Shown here in pieces: positions 1 to 11,300 of a stretch of DNA of 64,000 nt. The notes under the pieces were generated by a model, which saw only the letters and a program-made list of their open reading frames with translations, had not been told where the DNA came from and ran no database searches. The stretch covers positions 496,001-560,000 of the forward strand of contig JAQOTA010000049.1 in NCBI GenBank assembly GCA_029532415.1, in the 5' to 3' direction. A program made the translations under genes and the position numbers. How positions within the stretch are numbered: the first letter of the stretch is position 1; every line of letters begins with the position of its first letter. The stretch comes from Marasmius tenuissimus. Taxonomy: Eukaryota > Basidiomycota > Agaricomycetes > Agaricales > Marasmiaceae.

Positions 1-959
1 AAGGGATGCACCGGTCGAGGTGTAGTGCCTTCAAGGATCCAAGCTGAGAAAGTATGTGTGAGGAATGGCTGAGAGAGAACTGAGAGAGCCGCAGGATATC
101 GAGTTTGGGAGCCGGTCCAGAGTCGAAGAGTAGAGATAAATCTGTATCGGGCGTGATACAGTAATCAGGGTCCGTCCACGCGTCAAGCCCGCCGTCAAGC
201 TCAAGGCGTTTGAGGTGAGTACTGTTGACATCAAACAAACCCTCTGCGATAGGTAGCATGAGGCGGTTGTCGTCCACCCGGATGCTGCATGATTCGAGGT
301 GCTTGAAATGACAGATTTGACGGAGTGGGTGAATGACGGGGTTTGTCCAGACACCTCTCAGGTAAAGTCGTATGGTGGAGATAGTGTGAAGCCGTGACAA
401 GGAATCAATCGCTTGCTCGAGGGCCCAATGTGAATCTTTCTCGTGTATGGTCCAGCTGTTGTAGGACATGCCGTTAGTACTGACAGAGAGATATGAGATA
501 TGAGATACTCACTTAATCGAGCCCAGCAACGTCAAAGCGCTCAATGCCGGGACCCAGTAGCGCCTGAACGCTGATGTTGACTCCGTCTCCTCCCCTGCGT
601 CCTTCTCATCCAAGTTCAATGATCCAATATCAAGGCTTCGGACGTATAGTCCAGCTCGCGTGTGCCCTGAAGCCAAATCCTCGAGTAGTCGCGTCGTCTT
701 TGCATCAATTCTGATGTGGGAGAACAGGAAGGGCTCCAAAGCCAAATTCAACTTTGAGCATGCAGACCGCAAGCTTTTCAAGTCGGAGCTCGCTGACAAC
801 TAGGTATACGACAGCGGCAATCAGCACTAAACTCTACCACCCCACCAGATAGACCGATAGAAATAAATCACTCACGTTGGCGGCCACCTGACATACCAGC
901 TCGGTGGGAAGATCGAGAACTGTAATACCAGTGCTAACCTTCGTAGCTGCCATCGCCAT
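1..959 (-). CDS. F-box / leucine-rich-like protein, 5' part (runs off the left edge)
   Basis: F-box proteins recruit substrates to SCF ubiquitin ligases; large F-box/LRR-like families are usual in Agaricomycetes. Three exons join in phase: 959-876, 799-513 and 455 to the window edge. The start ATG at 959 opens a 28-residue exon ending in VLDLPTELVCQVAAN. The next exon continues LSASSDLKSLRSACSKLN, which together make a classic N-terminal F-box (LP.EL....A..L....DL..L...C). Exon 3 reads on without a stop to position 1 and is rich in Leu-spaced segments (IRLYLRGVW, LKRLELDGG, LKALHLDRC), as in LRR-like substrate-binding regions. Donors are GTGAGT and acceptors CTAG and ACAG. Another in-frame ATG at 953 could also serve. 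The C-terminus lies outside the window, so substrate and full length are unknown. Confidence 0.75.
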
Positions 960-1663
960 CGTTCAGAGGAGTATAGAGGGTGGGTTGCTGCCAGGTGGGA
1001 GTTGTATGACCCTTATGGGTCACTCGTGGGCGTACATAGTAAATGGAACCCGTCCTATTCAGGCATGTCTTCCCCACGAAAGCTCGCTGTCATTCTTCCC
1101 GTCCGAATTGCCTCGGGAGATAATAGATGCGAAAGTGATGAACATAATTCTGTTCTGAAGCCTAATCTCGGACAATGAAGGGGGGGAAAGACAAAAAGCG
1201 TTGAGGGAGGAAAAGGCAGTCAAGGTCTTTGCAAAATTACTGACGGATGACGCGATTACTATTCGTGGGAACTCTTCTGTTTGTTGACCACCATGACCAC
1301 CAATGCCGACCACAGTGCTGAAACTCCAGCTTGAATGATGGTTCGTGTTCTGATTAGTCTCTCCTGGGTCTGGTCTAGCGGACCTCTAGGTTATTCAGCT
1401 TCACTATACTTAACTTGCTCAGGGTGATCTCAACAGCACCGGGAAGGCACACGGAGGCCTGCGATACGTTCATCACAATACTGCGGAGTGGGGGAGATTT
1501 GGATTTGTGGGTACACAGCTACGCGGCTCTTGTCAAGCCACTGATTCTTTAAGTCAGTTCATTTGGAGGAGTAAGCTTCACGTTTGTGGCTGCGGAAGCT
1601 TAAAAAAGCCCACCTCTAACCTGAATCGGGAGGGTGGGTGCTCCAGCTAGACGCCGGCACCGA

Positions 1664-1675
1664 GGTATATATATG
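1664..1675 (+). promoter_or_regulatory. TATA box of the ABC transporter gene
   Basis: GGTATATATATG lies about 50 bp before the chosen ATG at 1725, followed by a pyrimidine-rich stretch. The spacing suits a TATA box, transcription start about 30 bp on, and a short leader. It supports the start at 1725 over the upstream in-frame codon at 1638, which lies before the TATA box. Confidence 0.45.
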
Positions 1676-1724
1676 GGCCAGTCTCCAGATCAGCTTTCGT
1701 ACTTCTCCGTCCCAAACAAACTCA

Positions 1725-4436
1725 ATGAGCAAGAGTGCTGAGGACAAGTTGCAAGACGACATCGACGACGCCTTGGATGTAAACCAAGCTGGCGTCTATC
1801 GAGTATACACCGAAAAGAAGAAGTTCCGGCTCTTTGAGATCAACCACGGACGATTTTTCGAAATTCGAGACAAATGGCTTGGGTCATACCAGGTGATCTT
1901 GCGCCTCTTACGGGAGGTCGCTCCTCTAGCTCCGGGCTTACTTCTGTTGTGGACGGCTCTGAAAGCCTGGGAAGGCGTTGAGACTGTGCTGCTCGGAATC
2001 CTGGAAAGTCGAGTTCTCCGTATCGTGGGTGGAGTTTGCAGTCAATCGCCCCTGGCTGTGCTGACTCACTTCGCATCTAGATCGAACATGGGATTTCCAC
2101 CCGTTCCCTGGACTCGAGCGCTTTGATTATGGCTGTCGTTTCTCGGCTGGCTTGCGTCTTACTGAGCGCGGTCATTACTGGTCCCTGGTGGTGCGTTCTC
2201 TAACAGAGACGGATTCCGAATACGGCCTGATCACTTCATCCAGTGCCCGTATTTACAAGGCAATTACATGCCGTGTAGAGGAGTACTTCGATGTCATGTT
2301 ATACACGGGTACGCGTGCTCAAATCTATTCATTTCTGCGGAGCTTCGACCTCATCGCTCGTCATACATGTTCCTGAAGCAAAACTACAAATGGATCTGCC
2401 TACAGTACAAGGTAAACCGCCCTCTACTTGCAGTAAAAGACTTAGTAGAAGTACTGACACGATCCTCACAATGACAGATAATACGACCTTCGACCATCTA
2501 CACGCAGCCACAGGATTTTACGCAATTGAAAGCATTGCAACAGTCCTCTCCCAGGCGATCAGCGGAATAGGTCATCTCGCCTTGATGGGCTCTGTAGCCC
2601 GAAGTGGATCCGGAAACCACGGCGTCTTCTTTGCTTTTCTATCTGTTCTCAGACCAATTCTGTCCTATCTCAGTTATTCTGGCAGATTATTGTCAACACG
2701 TGCGTGCGTCTTGATTATAGGAACGCAAACTGCTGAGTTTCTGCGATCGTATCCAGCCCGTGTTGTGGAGGCCAGCAATCCACACTATCTCCGAATGTTG
2801 GCAATGAAAGACCTTGTCGACACGAAATATCGGCTGGACATAATCAGTGGAAACATTTTTGAGTACATTGCCGAACGTGAGTACGATAGATCGAAACCTT
2901 TCCGAGGTGTGTTGAGCTGCCGTTGCAGAGTACAAGGCTGCCAAAACCGGGTTGGGGGATGCGAGCACTGAGCGCCCCGAATGGCAATCCATAGACCTGA
3001 CAGAAGAAGGCATTCTCAGTCGCAGGGGACTTCAATCAATCCTTATGCGTCTGTTGGGAGAGCTTCCCATGGTATGTATCATGATCCTTCTATTCTCATT
3101 TCAGACTGACTTATCGACTGAGCAGCTGTACTTTGTTATGACCGCTCTCCTGAACCCTTCAAGTATCAGCCTGGCCACTCTCGCCACTGTGCAAGCCTCT
3201 TCGAATGCCTTGCAGAGAGCGTATCTGAATACTATGTATGCTCTGCAGAGTCTTTCACAGCATACAGCTAAAGTTCAGCAGCTGTTCGAGATCCAGTCGG
3301 TCCCCAAGGTCGTTAAAGACGAAGGCTACCTTTCGTACCCACCCGAAGAAGGATCTGAAAGCCTGGGGATGCCTTTTGAACTCCGGTAAGGTCAGTCTAT
3401 TTTCCAATCGACCACCTGACCCAACCTGCTTCAAGCAACGTCACGTTCAGATACCCCGGAGGCAAGACTATTACGAACGCCCTAGATGATGTCTCTTTCA
3501 AAATCGGTGCTGGCGAATTGGTCGTCGTTGTTGGAGCCAACGGTAGTGGTAAATCCACCTTTGTCAACATTCTTTCCCGCTTGTACGACCCTACTTCCGG
3601 GCAAGTTCTCGTAGACGGAGTGGATATCAAGGACTACAAGATGTCTGACATTCGCCAGGCTGTGGCTATTTTGACACAGGATCATCATTTGTATCCCCTC
3701 ACCTTGAGGGAAAACATTGGCCTTGGTTCCGTGGAAGACTTGTCAAATGACGAGATGATCGAGGAGGCCGCTCGTAAGGGAGGGGCGAGCCAACTCATTT
3801 CGAAGCTCGAGAAAAAGTTTGACACTATCCTCAATCCCAAGACGCAGCAATGGAGTGGCTTAGTAAACCCGGGAAGTAGCTCGCCGCTCGCAACGAAACT
3901 TCGTCAGCTGAAGAAGACTTCCAACGTATCGGGTATAGTTATTTTCGCACACTCTCTTTCAAACGCAGATCCTAATGACTCTGTGATCTAGGTGGTGAGC
4001 GGCAGCGCCTTGTTGCGTACGTGCTACAGCATTATTCTATTATTTTCATTGCCCGTGTGCTCAAGCGCTGACTTGTCGTAGCTCACGGACTTTTATGCGG
4101 TTCAATTCCAACAAAGTAAAGTTCGTCGCTGCCGACGAACCCACGGCAGCGCTAGATCCTGAGGGGGAGCTCGAATTGTTCACGCGACTCCGTGAAGAGA
4201 GGAAAGGGAAAACGATGCTATTTATAACGCATCGATTTGGACCGCTCGTGAAGCATGCCGATAGAATCATGTGCGTCTTTAGGCTATGTTGCGTTGATCA
4301 CTTGACTCTCATCTTCATTTGCAGTTGCATGAAGGAAGGGAAGATCGTCGAATTTGGAGATCACGGAACGCTGATGGAGCTGAAAGGAGAGTATTTCAAG
4401 ATGTATTCTATCCAGGCCCGCGCTTTTGAGAAGTGA
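1725..4436 (+). CDS. ABC-type half-transporter (one membrane domain plus one ATPase domain)
   Basis: Multi-exon gene. The N-terminal half (1725 to about 3390) is a poorly conserved hydrophobic region with the segment ATGFYAIESIATVLSQAISG and others. The C-terminal half is a complete ATPase domain: Walker A GANGSGKST (about 3536), Q-loop ILTQD, signature SGGERQR, Walker B-like FVAADEPTAALDPEGE with D-loop, and H-loop ITHR. The signature is split by an intron: ..VSG joins GERQRLVA across 3939-3990, and LVA joins SRTFMR across 4017-4081, so splicing restores VSGGERQRLVASRTFMR. The protein ends CMKEGKIVEFGDHGTLMEL..., typical after the H-loop, with stop TGA at 4434. One domain of each kind means it should act as a dimer. 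The substrate is unknown. Exon joins near 2280-2400 could not be resolved cleanly; a small frame problem there is possible. Confidence 0.75.
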
Positions 4437-5032
4437 ACTCCCTTGGAGCAGTCTTCAATGATGGCGTTTGTACTTCGCGCCCAATCTTTGTATGTTTCGA
4501 TCAGAAAGATCTGAACGCTTGTTGGAGGCGCTGCGTCAACTAGTATGACAACCAGTATGAGGCCTGGGAACCGCTAAGGTCGTGCAGTTTTTGACGCCCG
4601 TCACCGATGTATGTCCCTCTTCTTTCAGACCTCGAGCGCGTTCAAGGTACATTGATTAGGAAGCCGATGCCTTCTTTCTCGCGTCTGTACTTCCGACTCC
4701 AAAACTCAAGTGTTCACTCAGGGTGAGAGTACTGACGACTCTATGCAACTTCTGAGAAAGTTACTTCCCTGGTAGCGGTGCGGCCATAGCCACAGGGAGC
4801 GCTCTGGGAGCTCGGAGAAAATGTCCTGGCGCTTTAGCAAGTGATCGGTATGCGGAAAGGCTTCTATGAAATACCGAAGTATGATTTGTTCAGATCTTCG
4901 GAGCAAAACATACCGGTGCAACGCCCAAAACATTGATAAAAGGTAATCATTCGATGCTACAACGATTCAACACCATCAATCATCTCCTTGCATCCTAAAC
5001 CATTGTCATTCACAGTTGCGGGCCAACAAGTC
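4437..5032. other. Intergenic region with a TATA-like site
   Basis: No gene recognised. It contains the ABC gene's 3' end and the promoter of the seven-helix gene starting at 5033. GATAAAAGG near 4934 is a TATA-like site about 90 bp before that start, similar in placement to the TATA boxes of the paralogous array genes. Confidence 0.4.
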
Positions 5033-6686
5033 ATGGTGGATTATGAGAAGGCAGCTATTAATATTGTTCTTCTACCACCGACCGTGAAGGGAGTGATAGG
5101 ATTTCCCACAGCGACTCTTACGGTGTGTCTCATCTAGTTACTATAGTAATATCTTGTGAGCTGAGACATTCACTTCTGCAGATAATGTACTACTTCCACG
5201 GTAGGAGCTGTTACAGCCGCATTGTTTTCTATTCATCAAACACTCACCAACGTCCTTGCCTCCTTTTAGGACTGTACACTGTTCTGGCGATGGCATGCGT
5301 GTACCTCCTTCATCGAAATAGGTCCGAAAATAAAAGGTTCTACATCGGATGCTCAAGCGCGTTATTCGTCATTTGCACGCTCATGGTTATCAACACCACT
5401 ATCCAACGGACAAGAGAATCCTCGGTGATGTTCTCCGCAGTTGAAGCCCACGATTTCAAGTCTCTGCAACAATATGCCTTTGAGGATAGACTTAAATTTG
5501 GATACTAGTGAGCACTTCTGCTTCGCGACTCGGTGTCATGAAAAGTGAAGTCCATGTTCACTCTATCAACAGCATTCCCGGTTTTTTGCTTCCTGGATTG
5601 GCCAAGTATGTTCTCTGACACAGAACTGGGATTCATGCGAGCGTCACTGACGAGATATTGCCAACACCTAGCGCTGTGGCAGAAGCTATGCTCGTAAGCA
5701 ACATGATTATGGTTTCGAACATATGGAATTGACCATCATATCTGTGCTACAGATACACAGGTGTTATATGGTATGGGGGCATAGCAAAGTTGTGGCAAGT
5801 CCTTTGGCTTTTTTCTCGGTGATGGGGACCAGTGAGCACAATATTACATTCCGTCTTGGCCCCCGTTGATGCTGCGAAACTAGTATTGTACATTATTACA
5901 GCCATCCTCGTCTCTCTGTGCCTTCGGGATGTAGATATCGAGTCAAAACTCAGACTCTCCGTACTTGCTGGACAGTTCGACTTCGCTGGGGCTGTGACGA
6001 GTACAATTGTCAATGTCACCGTTGCGGGCTTGACCGGTGAGCACCTTGATGTCCTGGACAAGTCAAGGGATGGTGTATTCATTTTGTTGACACCCAGCGT
6101 GGAAGATATGGCGAATGACCGAGATGAGTCGCACGATGCAACCCCGCCAGGGCACTGGAAAAGGTAGCAAAAACAAGTTTTCAAACGTGATTCGAATCAT
6201 GTTCGTCAGAACTTCATCTTCTTATCCTCGTCTATGGACTTCCACCGATCGCCCTTTTTCTATAGTCTGGAGTCCGCCGCCCTCTATCCTTTGATGGCAA
6301 GTGTGCAGCTGGCGCTACTTAATGGTTTCAAGGACAACGGGCAGCTGGCCCCTTTCGACCTCAGCCCGGTCGTGGTGATATCGGCTGTTCGTACATGTTG
6401 TCTTGCACGCCTCTCCTTTTTTCTTACCACTGCACAACATTAGGGAATATCCTCGTCGATGGCCCTCGTACGAGCACAGTTCGCCAAAATGTCACGTAGT
6501 ACAGTCAGCTTCGGAGAAGGAGCTGTTTCTGACATGCGGTTCGAATTGAACATCGCGGAGTCAGGCACTTCGTCCCACTCCGCCATTGACATACGTAACA
6601 ATACAGCCGAGGCCGGATCTGCATCTTCCAAAAATCTGGAAGTTCGTGCCAGGCGGTCGTCGTTAGTCTCTCCGGACCCCAACTAG
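5033..6686 (+). CDS. Orphan seven-helix membrane protein, lone plus-strand paralog (copy P)
   Basis: Ten exons join to a complete 366-residue frame: 5033-5122, 5182-5200, 5270-5507, 5573-5605, 5672-5693, 5753-5831, 5884-6036, 6098-6200, 6266-6386 and 6444-6686. Intron phases are 0,1,2,2,0,1,1,2,0, identical to the nine minus-strand copies 25-57 kb away. Family landmarks in order: GVIGFPTATLT, GLYTVL, NKRFYIGCSSALFVICTLMV, VAEAML, IHRCYMVWG, KIWR (for GRIWR), LESAALYP, and GISSSMALVRAQ (for GIAPTLALLRAQ). Hydrophobic segments fit about seven helices with a cytoplasmic C-tail of about 65 residues. It is the most divergent member and lacks the PEPLV tail motif. Function and ligand are unknown. 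I recall similar orphan seven-helix proteins in Agaricomycetes but know no formal family name. Confidence 0.8.
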
Positions 6687-7281
6687 AACAGAGAAGAGTA
6701 ATTACTTGTTACACTCATCTTGAAACAGGAATGATCATCTATAGAGCCCCGCTTCAATTTGATGATCTACCCCTCACGTCTGATGGGACCAGGCCTTCCC
6801 GTGTCTTGATTCCTTGAATTGGAATCACTATTTTTCGTGTTGTGATATGGTATTGCATGACCCAGGGCATGGGCTGCGCTGTTTTGCCTTTATAGAGGAG
6901 TTGAGATCGGGTTCATAGATGCATCCAGCCTGAACTTGGCGTTTGAAGACGTACGAAGTCTTACATCCCGTACCTGGCATTACTATTTGCCAAGCCCCCT
7001 CTTTCTTCAGACACGGACTTGTTCGATGATCATGATGCGATTACGTCCCAAGCACTTGATACACAGTCGATAAGATAAAAGACGCTGGAGGCGAGGAGAA
7101 GGGTCAGAAGACATAGGGGCACGATAGTTCAAACGTTCAAATTTCGGCCCGGGCCTGGGTCCTGGGAAGCAACGCGTCCGTCAGGTGACCTCCGTCGCGC
7201 GACGCATGACCGCCACAATCCTCTTAACAATGAACATTGACTAAGTCATTGACTACGACAATGACATTGCATTGCATCGAC
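6687..7281. other. Intergenic, nothing recognised
   Basis: No open frame of convincing coding character, no RNA gene and no repeat was seen. It lies between the 3' end of copy P and the 3' end of the fragment at 7282, so it should hold two facing terminators. Confidence 0.4.
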
Positions 7282-7563
7282 TTATGGATCTGTGCCATCA
7301 ACACCACCAGGAACGTTGCTCTCAACTCGAAGTACTTTGCATTCGCATTCAGACTCTTCGTGTATTTGCTTGATCACCAGCGAAACGATGCCGACCTGGT
7401 CAGCCCCTGATGGGTATTTCCAGTCGAGGTAATTCTTACCGTAGATGGCCATGTGCTGTACATGTAAAATTAGAATGAAATCTAATGGCCATTGGATCGT
7501 CACGTACCTTTAGTCTGAGAGTGGAACGACAGGTGTCGTCAGCATTGAGGAGCCTGACCAGAC
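7282..7563 (-). pseudogene. Two 3' exons of an unrecognised gene, apparently truncated
   Basis: Minus-strand exons 7563-7508 and 7455-7282 join across a 52-bp intron (donor GTACGTG, acceptor TGTACAG) in phase. They give a coherent C-terminal piece: HCLVRLLNADDTCRSTLRLK, then HMAIYGKNYLDWKYPSGADQ and VGIVSLVIKQIHEESECECK, stopping at 7282. No start codon or upstream exon follows: beyond 7563 the sequence turns into GGCCAGCAGCTGG-type repeats and then the copia element. I read it as the end of a gene whose front was lost or displaced by transposon activity. The family is not recognised. An intact gene with distant upstream exons cannot be excluded. Confidence 0.4.
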
Positions 7564-7971
7564 AGTGACCAGCTGCTGGCCAGATCACGGAAGATTGGGT
7601 CAATCTTACCGGCCGCTGGTCAGCAAGCGTAAGAATGGCCGCATGTGGTTAGGATGCATCAGAATGATAACATTTGTCCAGGCTCTGCTCAGAAACTCGT
7701 CAAATATACACAGACTGGTGGCAATCCTATCATGGGCTTACCATAGGCTTACCAAGTGCGGCCAGACTGATCACTGAGCATCATTCACTGGCTAGGCACT
7801 GACAATCACAAGATCTCATTAATACAACCATACAAGAGCTACAAATGAAGTATAATAGATATAGACATCAGAACCTTGTACAGTGAGTCAAGAATAATAG
7901 AAGTTCACCTCAGATTGAGAAATTATCCGTGAGGTTGAAGTGTAGATAGTATACCGTGTTGTTCAAGTGTC
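7564..7971. repeat. Repeat-like sequence flanking the copia element
   Basis: Rich in CTGGCCAG, CTGGTCAG and GCCAGACTGATCAC words. Similar words recur on the other side of the element at about 14640-14960, where two imperfect copies of an ATTCTGACCGCAYCTGAT unit lie about 84 bp apart (14654 and 14738). It could be an older repeat into which copia inserted. No terminal repeats or coding region were identified. Confidence 0.3.
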
Positions 7972-7976
7972 GCCGG
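7972..7976. repeat. Target-site duplication GCCGG (left)
   Basis: GCCGG directly precedes the left LTR and recurs directly after the right LTR at 13243-13247. A 5-bp duplication is standard for Ty1/copia integration and fixes the element's ends. Confidence 0.9.
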
Positions 7977-8384
7977 TGATAAAATAGACGATATGTAAGT
8001 ATTAATTCTCCAGGGCGACCACGATGAGGGTCGGACAACTCGTGTATTAAATGTACAGTACCTGATAAAATAGACGATATGTAAGTATTAATCTGAAGGT
8101 ACTGTTAGAGATATGAACAATGTAAAGTAGAACGAAATAACTCACTCTCCAGGGCGACCACGATGAGGGTCGGACAACTGGAGAGTTTGGACAGACTATG
8201 ATGGTATAAAAGTAACGTATAGGACAAGGGATACAAGACAGGGATTCGAGGACGAGGATCAGGGATGGTGAACGGGATAATATAACCAGACGAAAAGGAG
8301 GGAAACAGAGAATATGAAACAAGGAGAAAAGTAATGGTATCTCCGGCGGCACCAGGTCTCCTTACCCCTGGTTACCTACCGACA
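7977..8384 (-). repeat. 3' LTR of the copia element
   Basis: 408 bp; on the minus strand it begins TGTCGGTAGG and ends TTTTATCA. It contains an internal duplication: TGATAAAATAGACGATATGT occurs at 7977 and again near 8063, and CCAGGGCGACCACGATGAGG occurs near 8010 and again near 8153. The same structure is in the other LTR, so it predates insertion. TATAAAAG-like words near 8200 (TGGTATAAAAG on the plus strand) are unlikely promoters because they point the wrong way. Confidence 0.93.
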
Positions 8385-8394
8385 CTCCCCTAGA
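8385..8394 (-). other. Polypurine tract of the copia element
   Basis: Read on the minus strand, CTAGGGGAG immediately precedes the TG of the 3' LTR. This is the expected place for plus-strand DNA priming during reverse transcription. Confidence 0.7.
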
Positions 8395-11300
8395 CCTGGT
8401 TACCCGCCAAGGTCAACCTAAGTCGCTCGACATGCCTTCTATGCAACTCTCTCGTCAACGCCTTTGTGAACATATCAGCAGGGTTCTGCTCTGATGCGAC
8501 ATACTCCAACACGACATTCTTCTTTTCGACCTCGTCCCGGATGAAATGGTATTTGATATCGATGTGCTTGACACGGGAGAAGAAGGTAGCGTGCTTTCCA
8601 AGAGTGAGAGCCCCTTGGTTATCTCCACGAATGAGGGATGGGAGGGGCGACGCTCGACCAATCTCAACGAGGAATTGATGAACCCATTTGGCCTGTTGAA
8701 CACCTTTAGCGAGAGCGATATATTCGGCCTCGGTAGTTGACTGTGCAACGACATCCTGTCGTTTGACATGCCAGAAGACCGGTCCTCCAGCCATGACAGT
8801 GACTATCCCGGTGACGGACTTGCGAGTGTCTGGACAAGCAGCGTAGTCAGCATCAACATAGGTGATGGGAACTAGGGGATCTGGTCCCGAGTCCTGTGAG
8901 TACGTGACGCCGTAGTTGAGTGTACCCGATATGTAGCGGAGGAGATGGACAAGGGCGTTCCAGTGAGTTCTACCGGGGTCCTGGATGAAGCGGCTCAGGA
9001 GATTTGCTGCGAAAGTGAGGTCCGGTCTGCACGCGGTCTGTCCGAATTGAATAGCGCCAATGATTTCTGCGTAGGGTTTGTCCCTCATGAAGTGTCGGTC
9101 TTCGTCGTTCTTGGGGGATTGGTCTAGGGAGAGAGTGATGCCTGGAGGGAGAGGTGTTGCTTTTGCCTTGAGATCAGCGAATCCATGACGTTTGAGTAGG
9201 CGTTTCCAATATGGTTCCATGGAGAGGGTTGCGATTCCCCGGGATCTATCATGGACAAGGCGCATGCCCAGAGCGAAGTTGACGTCGTCTGTCTCCCGGA
9301 TTCTGTACATCTTACCAATCTCTCGCTTTACCCTTGCTTCCTCTTCCTTTGACGATGAACCTCCCAGCGTGTCATCCGTGTAGGTCCCGGTCATAGTCTC
9401 CCCTGAATCCTGAATCCGCCGGCGCACACATTGATCTGCCCTGGACCCATGGAAACCAAGCTCGGCGTACGACTCGTTCAGCTTCTTCCACCAATTTGCC
9501 CCTGCTTGTTTCATCCCATAGATCGACTTCTTCGCTTTGAAGACCTTTCCCGTTCCGTGCCCTTCATATCCTTCAGGGATCCGGATGTATATTTCCTCTT
9601 CCAAAGGCGCGTTTAAGTATGCGGATGAGAAGTCAATCTGCCAGATGTGGAAGTTCAGTATAACCCACACAGCGATGAGAATTCATAGGGATTCGAGACG
9701 CAGCGTAGCAGCATATTTCGTGAAGAAATCCTTCCCTTCCTCCTGTCTCCCTCCATCGACTACTAGTCGTGCCTTGTGATCAACGATATTACCGTCACCA
9801 TCCATCTTGTGAGCGAACACCCAGAGCGCGATAAGAACAGTAGCACCAGGGGGTGGGTGTTGCGCTTCTCCGAAGACCTCGAAATCTTCCATCCTCTTCT
9901 TCTCCTTCTCCACCGCAGGCATCCATCGGTCCTGGTCCACGGTCATCGCCTTGTTGAATCCTTTCGGAACCTCCGGTAGCCCTATAGCGACAAGGGCAGC
10001 ATTGTATGACTCGTCGACTTCAGAGCAAGGGGCAGGTAAGCTGGCGAGTTTTGATTTAGGGGTTTTCGAGTTTGTGGCCCAGTCTAGGCGATCTTTCCTG
10101 GCCTCTTTCTCGCGAGCTGTGGATTCGCGGGATAGGATAATAGCTGAGGTTGGGGTAATGGTACGTTGCGAACGACGAACAGCGGGGTTCATGATGGGTG
10201 TGGGCGAAGGATCTGGTAATGAGAGCTCCTGATCATCCTCGGGGATAACGGGTTCCTCGGCTGTAGGCTCGGTAATCTCCGAAGTTGGTACCGCCGGGGC
10301 AGCTGGTTCCAAATCGGGTTCGTAGCTGTCATCTGGCAGTAACTCATATTCACCTATTTCCCATATTTCCTCCCCTCCAGATGGCTGCGCCCGAACTCCC
10401 CTCGATTCATCAAACTCAACGTCCCTGCTCACCAACGTCTTTCCAGAAGCCAAATAGACAATATACGTCCCTCTCTCGCCATAACCTATCATTCTCCCTT
10501 CAACGACCCTGCTGTCCAGTTTTCCCAAGGATCCGTCGTTGATCTTCGCGTAACAGAAAGAGCCAAAAGGACGAAGATGCGATACATCCTGGCGTTTACC
10601 ATGGAATGCCTCTGCGGGAATGGTGCCAGGATGTCTGGATGATGGAAGACGGTTGTCTGTGTACACGATATAAGCTGCTGCATGGGCCCATAGGTATGGT
10701 GGCAGCTGGGACTCGTAGAGGATTGCTCTGACTCGAGAAAAGGTCGAGAGATGCTTGCGTTCTGCAACTCCATTAGCTGCAGACGAGTACGGTGCCACAG
10801 GTACGACCTCAATCCCTCTTTCCCCAGCCCATTTTGATACCAGATCATTTACGAATTCCCCACCATTGTCAATTCGCATAGACCTTAGCTTCTTCCCAGT
10901 TTGCCTCTCCGCCCAGACCTGATACAAGTCCAGGACATGCATGACGGTCTCCTTGTCCTTGTTCCTCGTGTAGTAATCCTTGCAGAAGGAGGTTGCCCCA
11001 TCAATAATCGGCAATGAGTACCGGAAACCTCCCCTCGACTCCACACGGATGGGTCCTGTCAGGTCCATATGCACTCGCTCCAGCACCTCGGTCTCGGGAG
11101 TGACTACCATGTCAAAAGGACGACGGACACTTTTCCCATGGATACACGGTATGCACTTCTCCCCTCTCTCCTTTGAGGTGATATCCATTCCGTCCACCAG
11201 GTTCTTCGAGCTCGCTTCGAGAATGCGTTGAACCCCGGCATGTCCGGTTCGGCGGTGCCATAGTGAAAGGTCGGCAGGACGACGCAGGGATCGGGCTGAG

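Noticed and set aside
904..1313. Open frames on both strands beside the F-box start
   Set aside because: They overlap the F-box first exon or its promoter antisense and have no motif.
8047..8352. 101-codon minus-strand frame inside the LTR, repeated at 12905-13210
   Set aside because: The two copies are the same only because they are the two LTRs. The frame has no domain or start context and spans LTR regulatory sequence.
8390..9670. A separate reverse transcriptase gene starting at 9670
   Set aside because: The apparent start is GTG in the middle of a conserved block, and the frame is continuous with gag-pol except for one TGA. It is one polyprotein.
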